Origin: Pedobacter westerhofensis
Lineage (GTDB): Bacteria; Bacteroidota; Bacteroidia; Sphingobacteriales; Sphingobacteriaceae
Assembly (NCBI RefSeq): GCF_900182595.1
Contig: NZ_FXTN01000007.1
Location: 62,001-126,000 of the forward strand
DNA length: 64,000 bases
Reading direction: 5' to 3'
Translations under genes and position numbers: made by a program
The notes under the pieces: model-generated
What the model saw: the letters and a program-made list of their open reading frames with translations, nothing else
Told to the model about the DNA's origin: nothing
Database searches by the model: none
Part shown: piece after piece, positions 18,239 to 28,136 of the stretch
How the letters are laid out: each line of letters begins with the position of its first letter
Position numbering within the stretch: the first letter of the stretch is position 1

Positions 18239-19303
18239 ATGATGGAGGTATATCAGGACATTCTTTTTTATCTGGGGATATTTGTAGTGGTAGCCTCGCT
18301 GGTCCCGCTGATCAGGCATGATTTCTGGATCTTCAGGGTTTTTGAATACCCAAGGTTGCAGAAACTGACGCTCAATTTTTTGATACTGCTCTTGTATACT
18401 TTGTGTTTTCCTATTGCAACTGCCAGGGATTATATTTTGCTGATGCTACTGTTGCTAAACCTGATCTATCTCTGCTGGCAGATTTTTCCCTTTACGGTCC
18501 TCGCCAGCAAGCAGGTGATCCAGAGTACACTGCCTGTGGGCCAGCGTAATATTCAGCTGTTGATTGCCAATGTATTCCAGGATAACCGAAAATATGCAGA
18601 TTACCATCAGCTGATTAAAAAGTGCAGTCCTGATGTGATATTAATGGTAGAAACCAATCAGTGGTGGCAGGATAAAATGGACAGTTTAGGCAGCGAATAT
18701 CCTTATCAGATAAAAATTCCTCTTGAAAATACCTACGGGATGTTGCTGTATTCCAAACTTGAACTCCTGGATGGCAGTGTGAAATATCTTGTTGAAGATG
18801 ATATCCCTTCTATCGAAACAGAAGTTAAGCTTCCTTCGGGAGAGCTGCTGAAATTATTCTGCCTTCATCCCAGGCCGCCTGTTCCACAGGAAAACCCGCA
18901 GTCGACGGAAAGAGATAAAGAAATCCTGCTGGTGGCCAAAAAAGCAAAAGAGAGCAGATACCCCTCGATAGTGATCGGCGATCTCAATGATGTAGCCTGG
19001 AGCTATACCACTGAACTGTTTTCTAAAATCAGTGAGCTGCTTGACCCAAGAAAGGGCAGGGGATTCTTCAACAGTTTCAATGCTAAATATTTCTTTCTGC
19101 GTTTCCCGCTCGACCATGTTTTCTGCTCCGCTGATTTTACTTTAACATCGATCAGCCGGATGAACAGCTGCGGCTCTGATCATTTTCCGATGTGTATTAA
19201 CCTGCAGTATGATCCTAAAGCGATTGCACAAAATGATATTCCCACAGCTGATCAGGACGATAAAGAACTGTTCAGGGAGAAGGTAAATGCAGAAACGGAT
19301 TAG
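18239..19303 (+). CDS. Membrane-anchored endonuclease/exonuclease/phosphatase (EEP) family protein
   Basis: The protein has 354 residues. Three hydrophobic segments fill about the first 95 residues (near 7-25, 44-62 and 65-85). The remainder is an EEP fold with ANVFQDN near residue 113, VETNQWW near 136, IGDLNDVAW near 245, DHVF near 291 and the catalytic GSDHFPM near 311. Family members cut phosphodiesters in nucleic acids, lipids or nucleotides; TM-anchored forms with this layout are common and uncharacterised. The catalytic domain probably faces the periplasm. Confidence 0.85.
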   Translation: MMEVYQDILFYLGIFVVVASLVPLIRHDFWIFRVFEYPRLQKLTLNFLILLLYTLCFPIATARDYILLMLLLLNLIYLCWQIFPFTVLASKQVIQSTLPVGQRNIQLLIANVFQDNRKYADYHQLIKKCSPDVILMVETNQWWQDKMDSLGSEYPYQIKIPLENTYGMLLYSKLELLDGSVKYLVEDDIPSIETEVKLPSGELLKLFCLHPRPPVPQENPQSTERDKEILLVAKKAKESRYPSIVIGDLNDVAWSYTTELFSKISELLDPRKGRGFFNSFNAKYFFLRFPLDHVFCSADFTLTSISRMNSCGSDHFPMCINLQYDPKAIAQNDIPTADQDDKELFREKVNAETD

Positions 19304-19311
19304 AGCAGATG

Positions 19312-19333
19312 GTTTCCCCTTAATTGGGGATGG
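19312..19333. promoter_or_regulatory. Candidate operator: GGTTTCCCC-N6-GGGGATGG palindrome
   Basis: A short inverted repeat (TCCCC, six-base spacer TTAATT, GGGGA) sits 56 bp upstream of the secreted hydrolase gene at 19389. It closely resembles the third half of the motif cluster at 57198-57219, which reads GGTTTCCCC-N5-GGGGAATG. The resemblance between two intergenic sites 38 kb apart is what suggests a protein-binding site. No regulator is known. Confidence 0.35.
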
Positions 19334-19388
19334 CGAAAGTTTCAGATCATAAATATCTTAGGCCGTTCAGTCCAGGCATTTAAATTAT

Positions 19389-20246
19389 ATGAAACAATTA
19401 GCTTCTACCATTTTATCCGCAACCTGCATCCGTGTTTTTCTGTTCCTGATGATGATTAATCTGCACATACAGGCACAGGTTCCCTATGGAGACAATAAAG
19501 CAGCAGGCCATTATTTTGATAACAGAGGTATAAAACTGTATTATGAAAGTTATGGAAAGGGCGAGCCTTTACTGTTGCTGCACATTAACGGGGGCTCAAT
19601 GAAATTGTTCTCGGGCCAGATCGCCTATTTTTCAAAAAACTACCATGTAATTGCAGTTGACAGCAGGGCGCATGGGCGTACGGTTGATACACAGGATTCG
19701 CTCTCGTTCGAAATGATGGCAGATGATTTTAATGCCCTGCTTGATCATTTGCACCTGAAAAACTGTTACGTTGTGGGCTGGAGCGACGGTGGGATCAATG
19801 GGCTTGTACTGGCCATGAGACATCCGGATAAGGTAAAAAAGCTGGTAGTCTCCGGCCCTAATCTAACTCCAGATACTACTGCAATTGTGCCCCACGTGTA
19901 TCATCTGCTTGAAAATATGGTGGATAGTCTAAAAGAACTTCCCCCCACTGCCGAAACCAGAAACAGTATTAAAGTCTTGCAGCTCGACCTCAGGGAGCCT
20001 CACCTCAGGTCCGGGCAGCTGCGTACAATCAAATGCCCAACCCTTGTGATTGGCGGAGACCACGATGGTATACCTGTGGAGCATTTGGTGCAGATTTACA
20101 GAAACATCCCGAAATCTTATTTGTGGATCTCGCCTAACACAAGCCATTTTGTCGCCACAAACAGAAAGGATCAGTTTAATGCAAGGATTGCCGAATTTTT
20201 GAAGCAGCCCTACCGCAGGATCGAAGGAATGGATATCTTGCAGTAG
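19389..20246 (+). CDS. Secreted alpha/beta hydrolase
   Basis: This 285-residue protein has a signal peptide ending near residue 30 (IQAQV), so it is exported. The oxyanion loop HINGGSM is near residue 59, the nucleophile elbow GWSDGG near residue 125, GGDHDG near residue 222 and the catalytic His in NTSHF near residue 255. It looks like a general esterase or peptidase of the fold-peroxidase/lipase group. The substrate is unknown. A candidate palindromic operator lies just upstream. Confidence 0.85.
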   Translation: MKQLASTILSATCIRVFLFLMMINLHIQAQVPYGDNKAAGHYFDNRGIKLYYESYGKGEPLLLLHINGGSMKLFSGQIAYFSKNYHVIAVDSRAHGRTVDTQDSLSFEMMADDFNALLDHLHLKNCYVVGWSDGGINGLVLAMRHPDKVKKLVVSGPNLTPDTTAIVPHVYHLLENMVDSLKELPPTAETRNSIKVLQLDLREPHLRSGQLRTIKCPTLVIGGDHDGIPVEHLVQIYRNIPKSYLWISPNTSHFVATNRKDQFNARIAEFLKQPYRRIEGMDILQ

Positions 20247-20284
20247 CTCTTGCGAATCATCAGGCGTATAATTATCTTCAGTGC

Positions 20285-21112
20285 ATGATTATAGTGATCC
20301 ATTGTAAAGATCAGATTGGGCTGGTGGCTTCAATTTCTAACGTTTTATCGGCGCATCAGCTCAATATTATTTCCATGCGCGAGCATGTTGATGTGCAGGA
20401 AAACCGTTTTTTTGTGCGGCTGCAGGTTGACCAGACTGCCGATGAAGATGCCCTGCAGGAAAAATTGCAGCGCATTTTGCCCGCAGATGCCATCATCACC
20501 ATCAATCCGCTTCCGCACAAAAAAATAGTAGTGCTGGTAACAAAGGAGTACCATTGCCTGGCGGATATCCTGGTACGCAATTACTTTGGTACTCTGGGAG
20601 CATCTGTTTTGTGTGTAATTGGCAATCATGGTCATCTGGGCGATATCTGTAGACGCTTTAATATCCCCTTCTATGCAGTTTCACATCAGCAGCAGACAAA
20701 AACTGAATTTGAACAGGAACTGAGCGGGGTAATTAGTTCCTATAACCCTGATTATATTGTGCTGGCAAAATTCATGCGGATACTATCACCCGTTTTTGTT
20801 GCCCTGTTCCATGCAAAGCTGATCAATATCCATCATTCTTTTTTACCGGCATTTATTGGCGCTAATCCCTACAGGCAAGCTTTTGAAAGAGGTGTAAAGC
20901 TGATTGGCGCCACGGCACATTTTGTAACCAATGATCTGGATGAGGGGCCGATTATTGCACAGCAGATTATTCCTGTAAACCATTCCCTTACTGCGGCAGA
21001 TATGATGAAGGCGGGAAAGGAAATTGAAACTTCCGTTCTGGCGAAAGCCTTAAGGCTGGTATTTGAAGACCGCGTATTTGTTTACAGGAATAAAACCGTT
21101 GTATTTGAGTAA
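20285..21112 (+). CDS. purU: Formyltetrahydrofolate deformylase
   Basis: This 275-residue protein fits the PurU family length. An N-terminal ACT domain (residues 1-75; DQIGLVASIS near residue 9) is followed by a formyltransferase-type catalytic domain with HHSFLPAF near residue 182 and GATAHFVTNDLDEGPII near residue 205 (catalytic Asp). PurU hydrolyses 10-formyl-THF to formate and THF, balancing one-carbon pools. It sits 38 bp after a secreted hydrolase and 18 bp before a pectinesterase, an odd place for a folate gene. Formate or methanol metabolism may be the link (inference: pectinesterase releases methanol). Confidence 0.93.
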   Translation: MIIVIHCKDQIGLVASISNVLSAHQLNIISMREHVDVQENRFFVRLQVDQTADEDALQEKLQRILPADAIITINPLPHKKIVVLVTKEYHCLADILVRNYFGTLGASVLCVIGNHGHLGDICRRFNIPFYAVSHQQQTKTEFEQELSGVISSYNPDYIVLAKFMRILSPVFVALFHAKLINIHHSFLPAFIGANPYRQAFERGVKLIGATAHFVTNDLDEGPIIAQQIIPVNHSLTAADMMKAGKEIETSVLAKALRLVFEDRVFVYRNKTVVFE

Positions 21113-21130
21113 TGCAGTAAAAGCCCGATT

Positions 21131-22168
21131 ATGAAACAGCTAAAGTCGTTTTTCAGGTTGCAATGCGCAATCGTCTTTTTATTATGTTTAACGGGATGCC
21201 TGCAGCTCAGTGCCCAGGTTGCAGTTTATCCGCGCGAAATCACGGTTGCGCTGGATGGGACCGGTAATTATAAAACGATACAGGAAGCAGTGAATTCTGT
21301 AAGGGACCTGGGTGAGCTAAGAGTGGTAATTTACGTCAAGAACGGGACCTATCACGAGAAGCTGATCGTGCCGTCATGGAAAACAAAGATATCGCTTATA
21401 GGCGAGTCAAAGGAGCATACCATTATTACCAATAATGATTATTCCGGCAAGCCTGTTCCGGGTGGCAGGGACGCGTTTGGCAAAGACAAGTTCAGTACCT
21501 ACACCTCATTCACGGTTTTAGTGTGCGGCGATGATTTTATTGCAGAGAACCTGACCATTGAAAACACATCGGGCAGGTTGGGGCAGGCAGTAGCACTGCA
21601 TGCAGAAGGTGACCGCTGCATCATCAGCAAGTGCAACCTGCTGGGCAACCAGGATACGCTGTATGCCACTGGCGGGAACAGCCGGCAGTTTTACCAGGAT
21701 TGTTATATTGAAGGTACAACTGATTTTATCTTTGGCTCGGCAACGGTAGTTTTTCAGCACTGCACGATAAAGAGTTTAACCAATTCGTTTGTTACCGCGG
21801 CCTCCACTACCCCCCGTCAGGAATTTGGTTTTGTACTGCTCCGCTGCACATTGATTGCTGATACTGGCGTAACTAAAGTATATCTGGGCCGACCCTGGCG
21901 GCCTTATGCCAAAACCGTCCTGCTCCATTGTGAACTGGGCAGCCAGATTTTGCCTGAAGGCTGGAATCCCTGGAAAGGTGATGCCATGTTTCCTGATAAG
22001 GAAAAAACTACAATGTATGCAGAGTACGGTTCTACAGGAGCCGGTGCCTCCCCGCAATCTCGCCTGCCCTGGTCTAAACAATTAACAGACAGGGAAGCCA
22101 AAAAGTACATACTGAAAAATGTTCTCGGAGGCAGGGATCAATGGAACCCCCTTGCATCACTTAATTAA
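21131..22168 (+). CDS. Secreted pectinesterase (CE8)
   Basis: This 345-residue right-handed beta-helix enzyme removes methyl esters from homogalacturonan, giving pectate and methanol. All family signatures are visible: GNYKTIQEAV near residue 45, GQAVALH near 156, the catalytic Asp in GNQDTLY near 182, the second Asp in DFIFGSA near 203 and LGRPWRP near 253. The N-terminus contains both a lipobox-like LTGC near residue 23 and a signal-peptidase I-like SAQ site near 29, so it is either a lipoprotein or secreted. It pairs with the next gene (GH28) for pectin backbone breakdown. Confidence 0.94.
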   Translation: MKQLKSFFRLQCAIVFLLCLTGCLQLSAQVAVYPREITVALDGTGNYKTIQEAVNSVRDLGELRVVIYVKNGTYHEKLIVPSWKTKISLIGESKEHTIITNNDYSGKPVPGGRDAFGKDKFSTYTSFTVLVCGDDFIAENLTIENTSGRLGQAVALHAEGDRCIISKCNLLGNQDTLYATGGNSRQFYQDCYIEGTTDFIFGSATVVFQHCTIKSLTNSFVTAASTTPRQEFGFVLLRCTLIADTGVTKVYLGRPWRPYAKTVLLHCELGSQILPEGWNPWKGDAMFPDKEKTTMYAEYGSTGAGASPQSRLPWSKQLTDREAKKYILKNVLGGRDQWNPLASLN

Positions 22169-22175
22169 GCCGTTT

Positions 22176-22202
22176 TTGCTGTAATCCTTTCTTGTAATTT
22201 TG
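22176..22202 (+). promoter_or_regulatory. Candidate Bacteroidota-type promoter for the GH28 gene
   Basis: TAATTTTG at 22195-22202 matches the TAnnTTTG -7 element of Bacteroidota. TTG at 22176-22178 could be the -33 element, with 16 bp between them, slightly short of the usual 17-23. The GH28 ATG lies 36 bp downstream of the box. Confidence 0.35.
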
Positions 22203-22238
22203 TATATTTCTCAAATAATTGCAAGTACTGATAAAATT

Positions 22239-23768
22239 ATGAAGATAGCCTTACTCTCACTGATGCTCTGCTTTTGCATGGGCACATATGCCCAGAAAGA
22301 ACTCTACCCTGTTATTAACTATGGTGCTGTAGCTGATGGAAAAACAAATAACACGGTGGCCATCCAGCAAGCGATAGATGAGGCCACAAAAAATGGCGGT
22401 GGCAAGGTGGTGGTTCCGGCAGGGGATTTTGTAACAGGCGTACTCTATTTAAAATCTAATGTAGAACTAAACCTGGCTGCCGGGGCAAGATTAATGGCCA
22501 CGGCAAAAAGGGCTGATTATGGTGGCAAAAAAGCTTCGGCACTGATTGTTGGCACCAATGTACAGCACATTGCAATTACCGGAAAGGGCACGATCGACGG
22601 GCGGGCAAAGCCATTGCTTGAGGATATATACCACATGCTTAATGCCGGCACGCTGGAAGATGCTGAATGGAAGGAATATAACGACTGGCACCAGATGCGC
22701 CCGGCAGAACATAACCGTCCCCACCTGATTGACCTGACGGGCTGCCAGGATATCATTGTAAAAAACATCACCATCAGGGATGGTCTGTGCTGGATACAGG
22801 ATTACAGGGGCTGTTCTGATATTGTGATCGACAGCATCACCGTCGAGAGCAATACCTTTTTAAACAATGACGGCATCGATATTACAGACAGTAAAAACGT
22901 AAAGATCACCAACAGTTCTGTGAATGTTGCAGATGACGGAATCTGTCTGAAATCATCAAACGCAAACAGCGGATGTGAGAATATTTATATTGCCAATTGT
23001 AAAATACGGTCCAGCGCAAGCGGCTTTAAAATTGGTACCGCATCACGCGGATATTTTAGGAATGTAAAAGTTAGGAACCTGGAAATATACGATACATACC
23101 GCTCTGCCATTGCAATTGAAACAGTTGACGGCGGAAATATTGAAAATATTGATGTCCGCAATGTGACGGCAAGAAATACGGGAAATGCCATTTTCATCCG
23201 CCTTGGCAAGCGCCGGGCAGATGTTGCCCCGGGATACCTGCGCGGGGTGTATATCAGTGATGTCAAAGTAGCAGTGCCTGCAGGTAAACCCGATGCCGGT
23301 TATTCTATGGAGGGCCCTGAAGTGCGCGGTACCCATCATGTATTTCCATCTTCCATTGCAGGGATCCCGGGACATCCGGTAGAAAATGTAGTCCTCAATA
23401 ATATCGAGATCATCTATGAAGGAGTGGCTTCGGCAGGAACGGCCGCCTCCGGGATCGGCTCATTGGAAATGGTGCCGGAGAAAATCAGTGATTATCCTGA
23501 GTTCTCAATGTTCGGAGAACTGCCCTCATGGGGATTGTATGTGCGCCATGCTGCTGGGCTGACGATGAAAAATATCAAACTGGGCTATCAAAAGAGTGAT
23601 TTCCGTGCCGCCTGTGTATTTGATCAGGTGAGCAAACTTAATTTAGCCAACGTTGTGGTTACAAGTGCAGAAAGCAAGCCGGTGATCCTGCTGAATAAAG
23701 TAAGCGGCAGTTCGCTAAAGAATGTAAGTACGCCATCTCATTTAAAAGAGGATATCAGGTATCAGTAG
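22239..23768 (+). CDS. Secreted GH28-family glycoside hydrolase (polygalacturonase/rhamnogalacturonan type)
   Basis: The protein has 509 residues from the ATG at 22239, chosen because the signal peptide (MKIALLSLMLC...TYAQ) begins there. The beta-helix fold starts with INYGAVADGKTNNT, typical of GH28. Asp positions are kept in NNDGIDI near residue 210 and DDGICLKS near residue 230. The GHG and RIK motifs of polygalacturonases are replaced by ASGFKIGT and SAIAIET, so activity on rhamnogalacturonan or another pectic backbone is more likely than on homogalacturonan (inference). It is downstream of the pectinesterase. Confidence 0.87.
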   Translation: MKIALLSLMLCFCMGTYAQKELYPVINYGAVADGKTNNTVAIQQAIDEATKNGGGKVVVPAGDFVTGVLYLKSNVELNLAAGARLMATAKRADYGGKKASALIVGTNVQHIAITGKGTIDGRAKPLLEDIYHMLNAGTLEDAEWKEYNDWHQMRPAEHNRPHLIDLTGCQDIIVKNITIRDGLCWIQDYRGCSDIVIDSITVESNTFLNNDGIDITDSKNVKITNSSVNVADDGICLKSSNANSGCENIYIANCKIRSSASGFKIGTASRGYFRNVKVRNLEIYDTYRSAIAIETVDGGNIENIDVRNVTARNTGNAIFIRLGKRRADVAPGYLRGVYISDVKVAVPAGKPDAGYSMEGPEVRGTHHVFPSSIAGIPGHPVENVVLNNIEIIYEGVASAGTAASGIGSLEMVPEKISDYPEFSMFGELPSWGLYVRHAAGLTMKNIKLGYQKSDFRAACVFDQVSKLNLANVVVTSAESKPVILLNKVSGSSLKNVSTPSHLKEDIRYQ

Positions 23769-23863
23769 AACGTAAATTTTACATGCCTGCACGATGATCC
23801 GGCTATGCCGGGGGTTTAATTGTGTACCTTGCGCGATCAGCCCCAATAGTTTGGGAATAAGAT

Positions 23864-25105
23864 ATGACTGCAATTACCTATTCATCACGCGCTAAACCTA
23901 TCAAAGAAAAATACCAGGGCATTTCCACAGTTCTGGCCTTTGCATTAATCCCTTTATCAGGCTTTGCCACCGATATTTACATTCCGTCGTTGCCTACGAT
24001 GTCGGCCGTTATGCAGGTAAGCGACATCCAGGTACAGCTTACGCTTACCTTTTTCCTTATCAGTTATGGTGTTTCGCAACTTTTTGTCGGCAGTATACTG
24101 GACAGCTTTGGCAGGTACAGGATCAGTTTAATTTCTTTGCTCATCTTTGCTGCTGCGAGTGTTGTGATTGCACTTACACATCAGATCTATCTGATTTACC
24201 TGATGAGAATTATACATGGCTTTACCGTGGGGGCGATTGTAGTAGCCAAACGCGCCTATTTTGTAGATCTCTTTACAGGTGACAAGCTCAAACATTACCT
24301 GAGCCTGTTTTCCATTATCTGGTCTACAGGGCCTATCGTGGCACCATTTATCGGGGGCTACCTGCAGAATGCCTTTGGCTGGCAATCCAGCTTTTACTTT
24401 CTTGGAGGACTGGCAGCCGTGCTTGCCCTGCTCGAATTTATTTTTAGCGGAGAAACCCTGCAGCATGCATCCGAATTTAACCTGAAATCTATTACAAAAG
24501 TCTATGGCGCTATGATCGGCACGGCCAGTTTTACACTGGGAATAGTGATGCTCGGGCTTGCCTATTGCATGGTCATGGTATATAATATGACCGGGCCTTT
24601 TATTATCGAACACCATCTTCGTCTTTCTCCGGTTACCGCCGGGTACAGTTCTCTTGTACTTGGCCTGGCCTGGATGACCGGCGGTTTCATTGGAAAAGCT
24701 ACAATTGACCGGCCGTTTTTTAGGAGGTTGGCCCTTAACCTGGCTCTGCAGCTAGGATTTGTAATCGCAATGATCATCAGTATTGCATTTATTGATAACC
24801 TGTTTTCCCTTATTTTCTTTGCTTTCATTATTCATGTGGGTGCCGGATTCACGTTCAACAACTATTTTACATTCTGCCTCAGTAAATTTCCTAAAAATGC
24901 AGGCATAGCCGGGGGGCTCACGGGTGGGATCAACTATGTGATTGTATCTTTTCTGAGTTATGGAATTATCTTTCTGGTCCCTGCCAGGGATGAGCTCAAC
25001 CTGAGTTACAGCTATTCAATTCTCATTTTATTATCCCTTCTGGTAATGTACTTCATCTACACGGATAATAAAAAAAGAATTGCAGATAATAAGAATATGT
25101 TATAG
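23864..25105 (+). CDS. MFS transporter, Bcr/CflA drug-efflux-like
   Basis: This 413-residue polytopic protein has about 12 hydrophobic segments. FATDIYIPSLPTM near residue 32 and DSFGRYR near residue 79 (motif A-like loop) match the DHA1/Bcr-CflA group. Known members export drugs such as bicyclomycin, sulfonamides and chloramphenicol, or cysteine. It stands between the GH28 and GH95 genes, so export or import of a sugar-related compound is possible but not supported by sequence. Confidence 0.88.
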   Translation: MTAITYSSRAKPIKEKYQGISTVLAFALIPLSGFATDIYIPSLPTMSAVMQVSDIQVQLTLTFFLISYGVSQLFVGSILDSFGRYRISLISLLIFAAASVVIALTHQIYLIYLMRIIHGFTVGAIVVAKRAYFVDLFTGDKLKHYLSLFSIIWSTGPIVAPFIGGYLQNAFGWQSSFYFLGGLAAVLALLEFIFSGETLQHASEFNLKSITKVYGAMIGTASFTLGIVMLGLAYCMVMVYNMTGPFIIEHHLRLSPVTAGYSSLVLGLAWMTGGFIGKATIDRPFFRRLALNLALQLGFVIAMIISIAFIDNLFSLIFFAFIIHVGAGFTFNNYFTFCLSKFPKNAGIAGGLTGGINYVIVSFLSYGIIFLVPARDELNLSYSYSILILLSLLVMYFIYTDNKKRIADNKNML

Positions 25106-25273
25106 TTGTCTTGCTTCTTAGAAATAAATTTTCTTATTTTGTCTTCTAAGGGTATTTTGTTGCGACATCGGATAAAATATCCTGGCCTGGATGTACCTTG
25201 GTAGTATTCCTTTACGTTGTATTATTGTTTATACTGAATAAATGAATTATCACCGTCAGCATTGATTTCTAAA

Positions 25274-25543
25274 ATGAAAGGAAAAGTCAAAATCGATCCT
25301 ATCGAACAGCATGTTATAGATATTGTTCGTAAATTAAGAAGAAATAAAAGAATGAGGCAGCAGGATCTTGCCAGTATTTTAAATACCAGTTCTTCTTTTA
25401 TTGGAAATGTTGAAAATGGCAAAAACCCTGCGAAATATAATCTTAAGCATATCAGCAGGCTAGCCGAATATTTTGAACTTTCCCCCAGGTATTTTCTCCC
25501 CGAATACAGCCTGCCAGCGGTCAAAAAAGAAGTATACAGCTGA
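25274..25543 (+). CDS. Small XRE-family HTH regulator
   Basis: This 89-residue basic protein is a single helix-turn-helix domain: RMRQQDLASIL near residue 35 is the first helix pair and SSFIGNVENGKNPAKYNL near residue 50 the recognition helix and turn, like Cro/C1-type repressors. The ATG at 25274 was chosen; a TTG four codons upstream is possible. It lies 109 bp before the GH95 gene and may control the flanking carbohydrate genes (inference from position only). Confidence 0.8.
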   Translation: MKGKVKIDPIEQHVIDIVRKLRRNKRMRQQDLASILNTSSSFIGNVENGKNPAKYNLKHISRLAEYFELSPRYFLPEYSLPAVKKEVYS

Positions 25544-25651
25544 GGGATACTGCAGAACTGATTTATTCGCAAAACGTATCTGATAAAATTTCTATTTAAA
25601 GAAAATATTGTCTAACTATGTTTTGAACCAGATGAATATTCAGCAACAGGT

Positions 25652-28126
25652 ATGAAAATCTTTTTAGCCATCTTATTAGCACTCACAGGCAGTTATGCAT
25701 ACTCGCAGCAGACATCCCCTTTAAAATTGTGGTATAACAAACCCGCTGCAGTCTGGGTAGAAGCCCTGCCGCTTGGAAACGGCAGAATCGGCGCAATCAT
25801 ATTTGGACGGCCGGATGAAGAATTACTGCAGCTGAACGAAAGCAGCCTGTGGAGCGGAGGCCCGGTGAAGGGCAATGTTAACCCGGAGGCAGCATCCTAT
25901 CTTCCCCGCATACGCGAAGCTTTGCTCAAAGATGAAAATTATACAGAAGCAAACCTGCTGACTGCGAAAATGCAGGGACTGTATTCACAGTCGTACCTTC
26001 CAATGGGAGATATCCATATTAAACAGGACTTTAAAGGTGCAAAGCCCTCAGCATATTACCGTGACCTGGATCTGCAGGATGCTGTGGCGCATACGCAATT
26101 TACAGTCAACGGCGTAAAATACAGCCGCGAGATCTTCACCTCAGCACCAGACAATATTATGGTAGTTCGTATCACTGCCAGTAAAAAAGGGGCATTGACA
26201 CTCAGTATAGCCGCCAAAAGCCTGCTCAAATATACCTTGTCTGCCAGCGGCAGCAATGAGATTATCCTTGCCGGAAAAGCTCCGGTAAACGTAAACCCTA
26301 CATACTATAACCCAAAAGGTGTTGAACCGGTTACCTATGGGGATACAGATGGCTGTAACGGTATGCGTTACCAGTACCGTATACATGCAGAACATACCGG
26401 AGGTACCATCAAAGTAACCAAAGCGTCAGTAATAGAAGTGAAAAATGCCAGCGAAGTAATTTTATATGTAGCGGCGGCTACCAGTTATAATGGTTACAAC
26501 CGTTGTCCTGACCGCGACGGAAAAGATGAAAATAAGATTGCAGCAGGACAAATCAGCAATGCTGTGAAAAAGCGATATGCGCAGTTGTACAACCGTCATG
26601 TGGCCGACTATCAAAAATATTTTAACCGTGTGGATTTTCGTATAAAAGATCTGTCAGTGGATAATCCGGTTGCTGTATTGCCTAGTGATGAACGTTTGAA
26701 GGCATATGCCGGAGGGAGTAATGATCCATCCCTTGAAACGCTGTATTTCCAGTATGGAAGATACCTGCTGATTTCTTCTTCGCGCCCCGGAGGTCCACCT
26801 GCAAACTTACAGGGGATATGGAACAAAGAGCTCCGTGCGCCGTGGAGTTCCAACTATACCATCAATATCAACACCCAGATGAATTACTGGCCGGCAGAAG
26901 TAACCAACCTTTCTGAGATGCACAAGCCTTTGTTCAGCTGGCTCAGATCGCTGTCCGAAACCGGTAAAGTGACAGCCCGGGAATTTTATCATGCCAGGGG
27001 ATGGGTGGCACATCATAATTCTGACATCTGGGCCATCAGCAATGCCGTAGGTGATAAGGGTGCAGGCGATCCTGTTTGGGCCAACTGGGCCATGGGAGGA
27101 GACTGGCTCACGAGGCATCTGTACGAACATTACCTGTATACCGGGGATCAGGCATTTCTTGCAGAACAAGCCTATCCCTTAATGAAAGGAGCCGCAGAAT
27201 TTACCCTCAGCTGGCTCGTGGAAGATAAAGATGGCTACCTCGTTACGGCACCTTCAACTTCGCCCGAAAATAAATTCAAAGATGCCCGGGGAAATGAACA
27301 AGGGGTTTCTGTAGCTACCACAATGGATATGTCTATCATTCGGGACCTGTTCAGCAATGTGATTGAAGCTTCAGAAAAACTGGATATTGACAAGGCATTC
27401 AGGGATACCCTGATCGCAAAGCGCAGCAAGCTGTATCCCTTGCGTACAGGAACAAAAGGGCAGCTGCTCGAATGGTATAAAGATTTTGAAGAAACAGATG
27501 TGCATCACCGCCATATCTCGCACCTGTACGGTTTATATCCCGGTAAGGAGATTTCGCCGCTGACACCGGAGTTTTTTAAGGCTGCAAAAACCACGCTGGA
27601 AATCCGCGGCGACGAAGGAACAGGCTGGAGCAAAGCATGGAAGATTAACTGGTGGGCGAGGCTGCGCGACGGTGACCATGCCTATCAGCTGATCCGCGAC
27701 CTAATGAGATATGTTGATCCCAATGGCGGCAAATCAGGCGCAGGTGGAACATACCCCAACTTTTTTGATGCCCATCCCCCTTTCCAGATTGATGGTAATT
27801 TTGCAGGTACGGCAGGCATGGCAGAAATGCTGCTTCAAAGCCAGCTCGGTTACATCGACCTGCTGCCGGCCTTGCCGAAAGCATGGAGCGACGGCCATAT
27901 TTCTGGTCTCAGGGCCAGGGGAGGGTTTGAAGTAGATATGAAATGGAAGAACCAGGAGCTGGACACTGCGGTGATCAAATCATTGACGGGGGCAGCATGC
28001 AGGGTTCATTCTGCTGTACCGCTAAAGATTGAGGGCACAACCGTAGTATCTCAGAAAGTAGCTGAAGGATACGAACTTTCATTTAAAACGCTTAAAGGCA
28101 AAATATACCAGTTAAACAGCATATAA
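25652..28126 (+). CDS. Secreted GH95 alpha-L-fucosidase/L-galactosidase
   Basis: This 824-residue protein has a signal peptide ending near residue 19 (AYSQQ). The N-terminal beta-sandwich opens with [19 protein letters not shown]. The catalytic barrel shows [10 protein letters not shown] near residue 408 (the Asn pair that activates water), TSPEN near residue 536 (general acid Glu) and [10 protein letters not shown] near residue 710 (Asp). GH95 enzymes invert and cut alpha-1,2-fucose or alpha-L-galactose from xyloglucan, pectin RG-II or host glycans. A FucP-type transporter follows 10 bp later, which supports fucose release and uptake. Confidence 0.93.
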   Translation: MKIFLAILLALTGSYAYSQQTSPLKLWYNKPAAVWVEALPLGNGRIGAIIFGRPDEELLQLNESSLWSGGPVKGNVNPEAASYLPRIREALLKDENYTEANLLTAKMQGLYSQSYLPMGDIHIKQDFKGAKPSAYYRDLDLQDAVAHTQFTVNGVKYSREIFTSAPDNIMVVRITASKKGALTLSIAAKSLLKYTLSASGSNEIILAGKAPVNVNPTYYNPKGVEPVTYGDTDGCNGMRYQYRIHAEHTGGTIKVTKASVIEVKNASEVILYVAAATSYNGYNRCPDRDGKDENKIAAGQISNAVKKRYAQLYNRHVADYQKYFNRVDFRIKDLSVDNPVAVLPSDERLKAYAGGSNDPSLETLYFQYGRYLLISSSRPGGPPANLQGIWNKELRAPWSSNYTININTQMNYWPAEVTNLSEMHKPLFSWLRSLSETGKVTAREFYHARGWVAHHNSDIWAISNAVGDKGAGDPVWANWAMGGDWLTRHLYEHYLYTGDQAFLAEQAYPLMKGAAEFTLSWLVEDKDGYLVTAPSTSPENKFKDARGNEQGVSVATTMDMSIIRDLFSNVIEASEKLDIDKAFRDTLIAKRSKLYPLRTGTKGQLLEWYKDFEETDVHHRHISHLYGLYPGKEISPLTPEFFKAAKTTLEIRGDEGTGWSKAWKINWWARLRDGDHAYQLIRDLMRYVDPNGGKSGAGGTYPNFFDAHPPFQIDGNFAGTAGMAEMLLQSQLGYIDLLPALPKAWSDGHISGLRARGGFEVDMKWKNQELDTAVIKSLTGAACRVHSAVPLKIEGTTVVSQKVAEGYELSFKTLKGKIYQLNSI

Positions 28127-28136
28127 ATCATTCATC

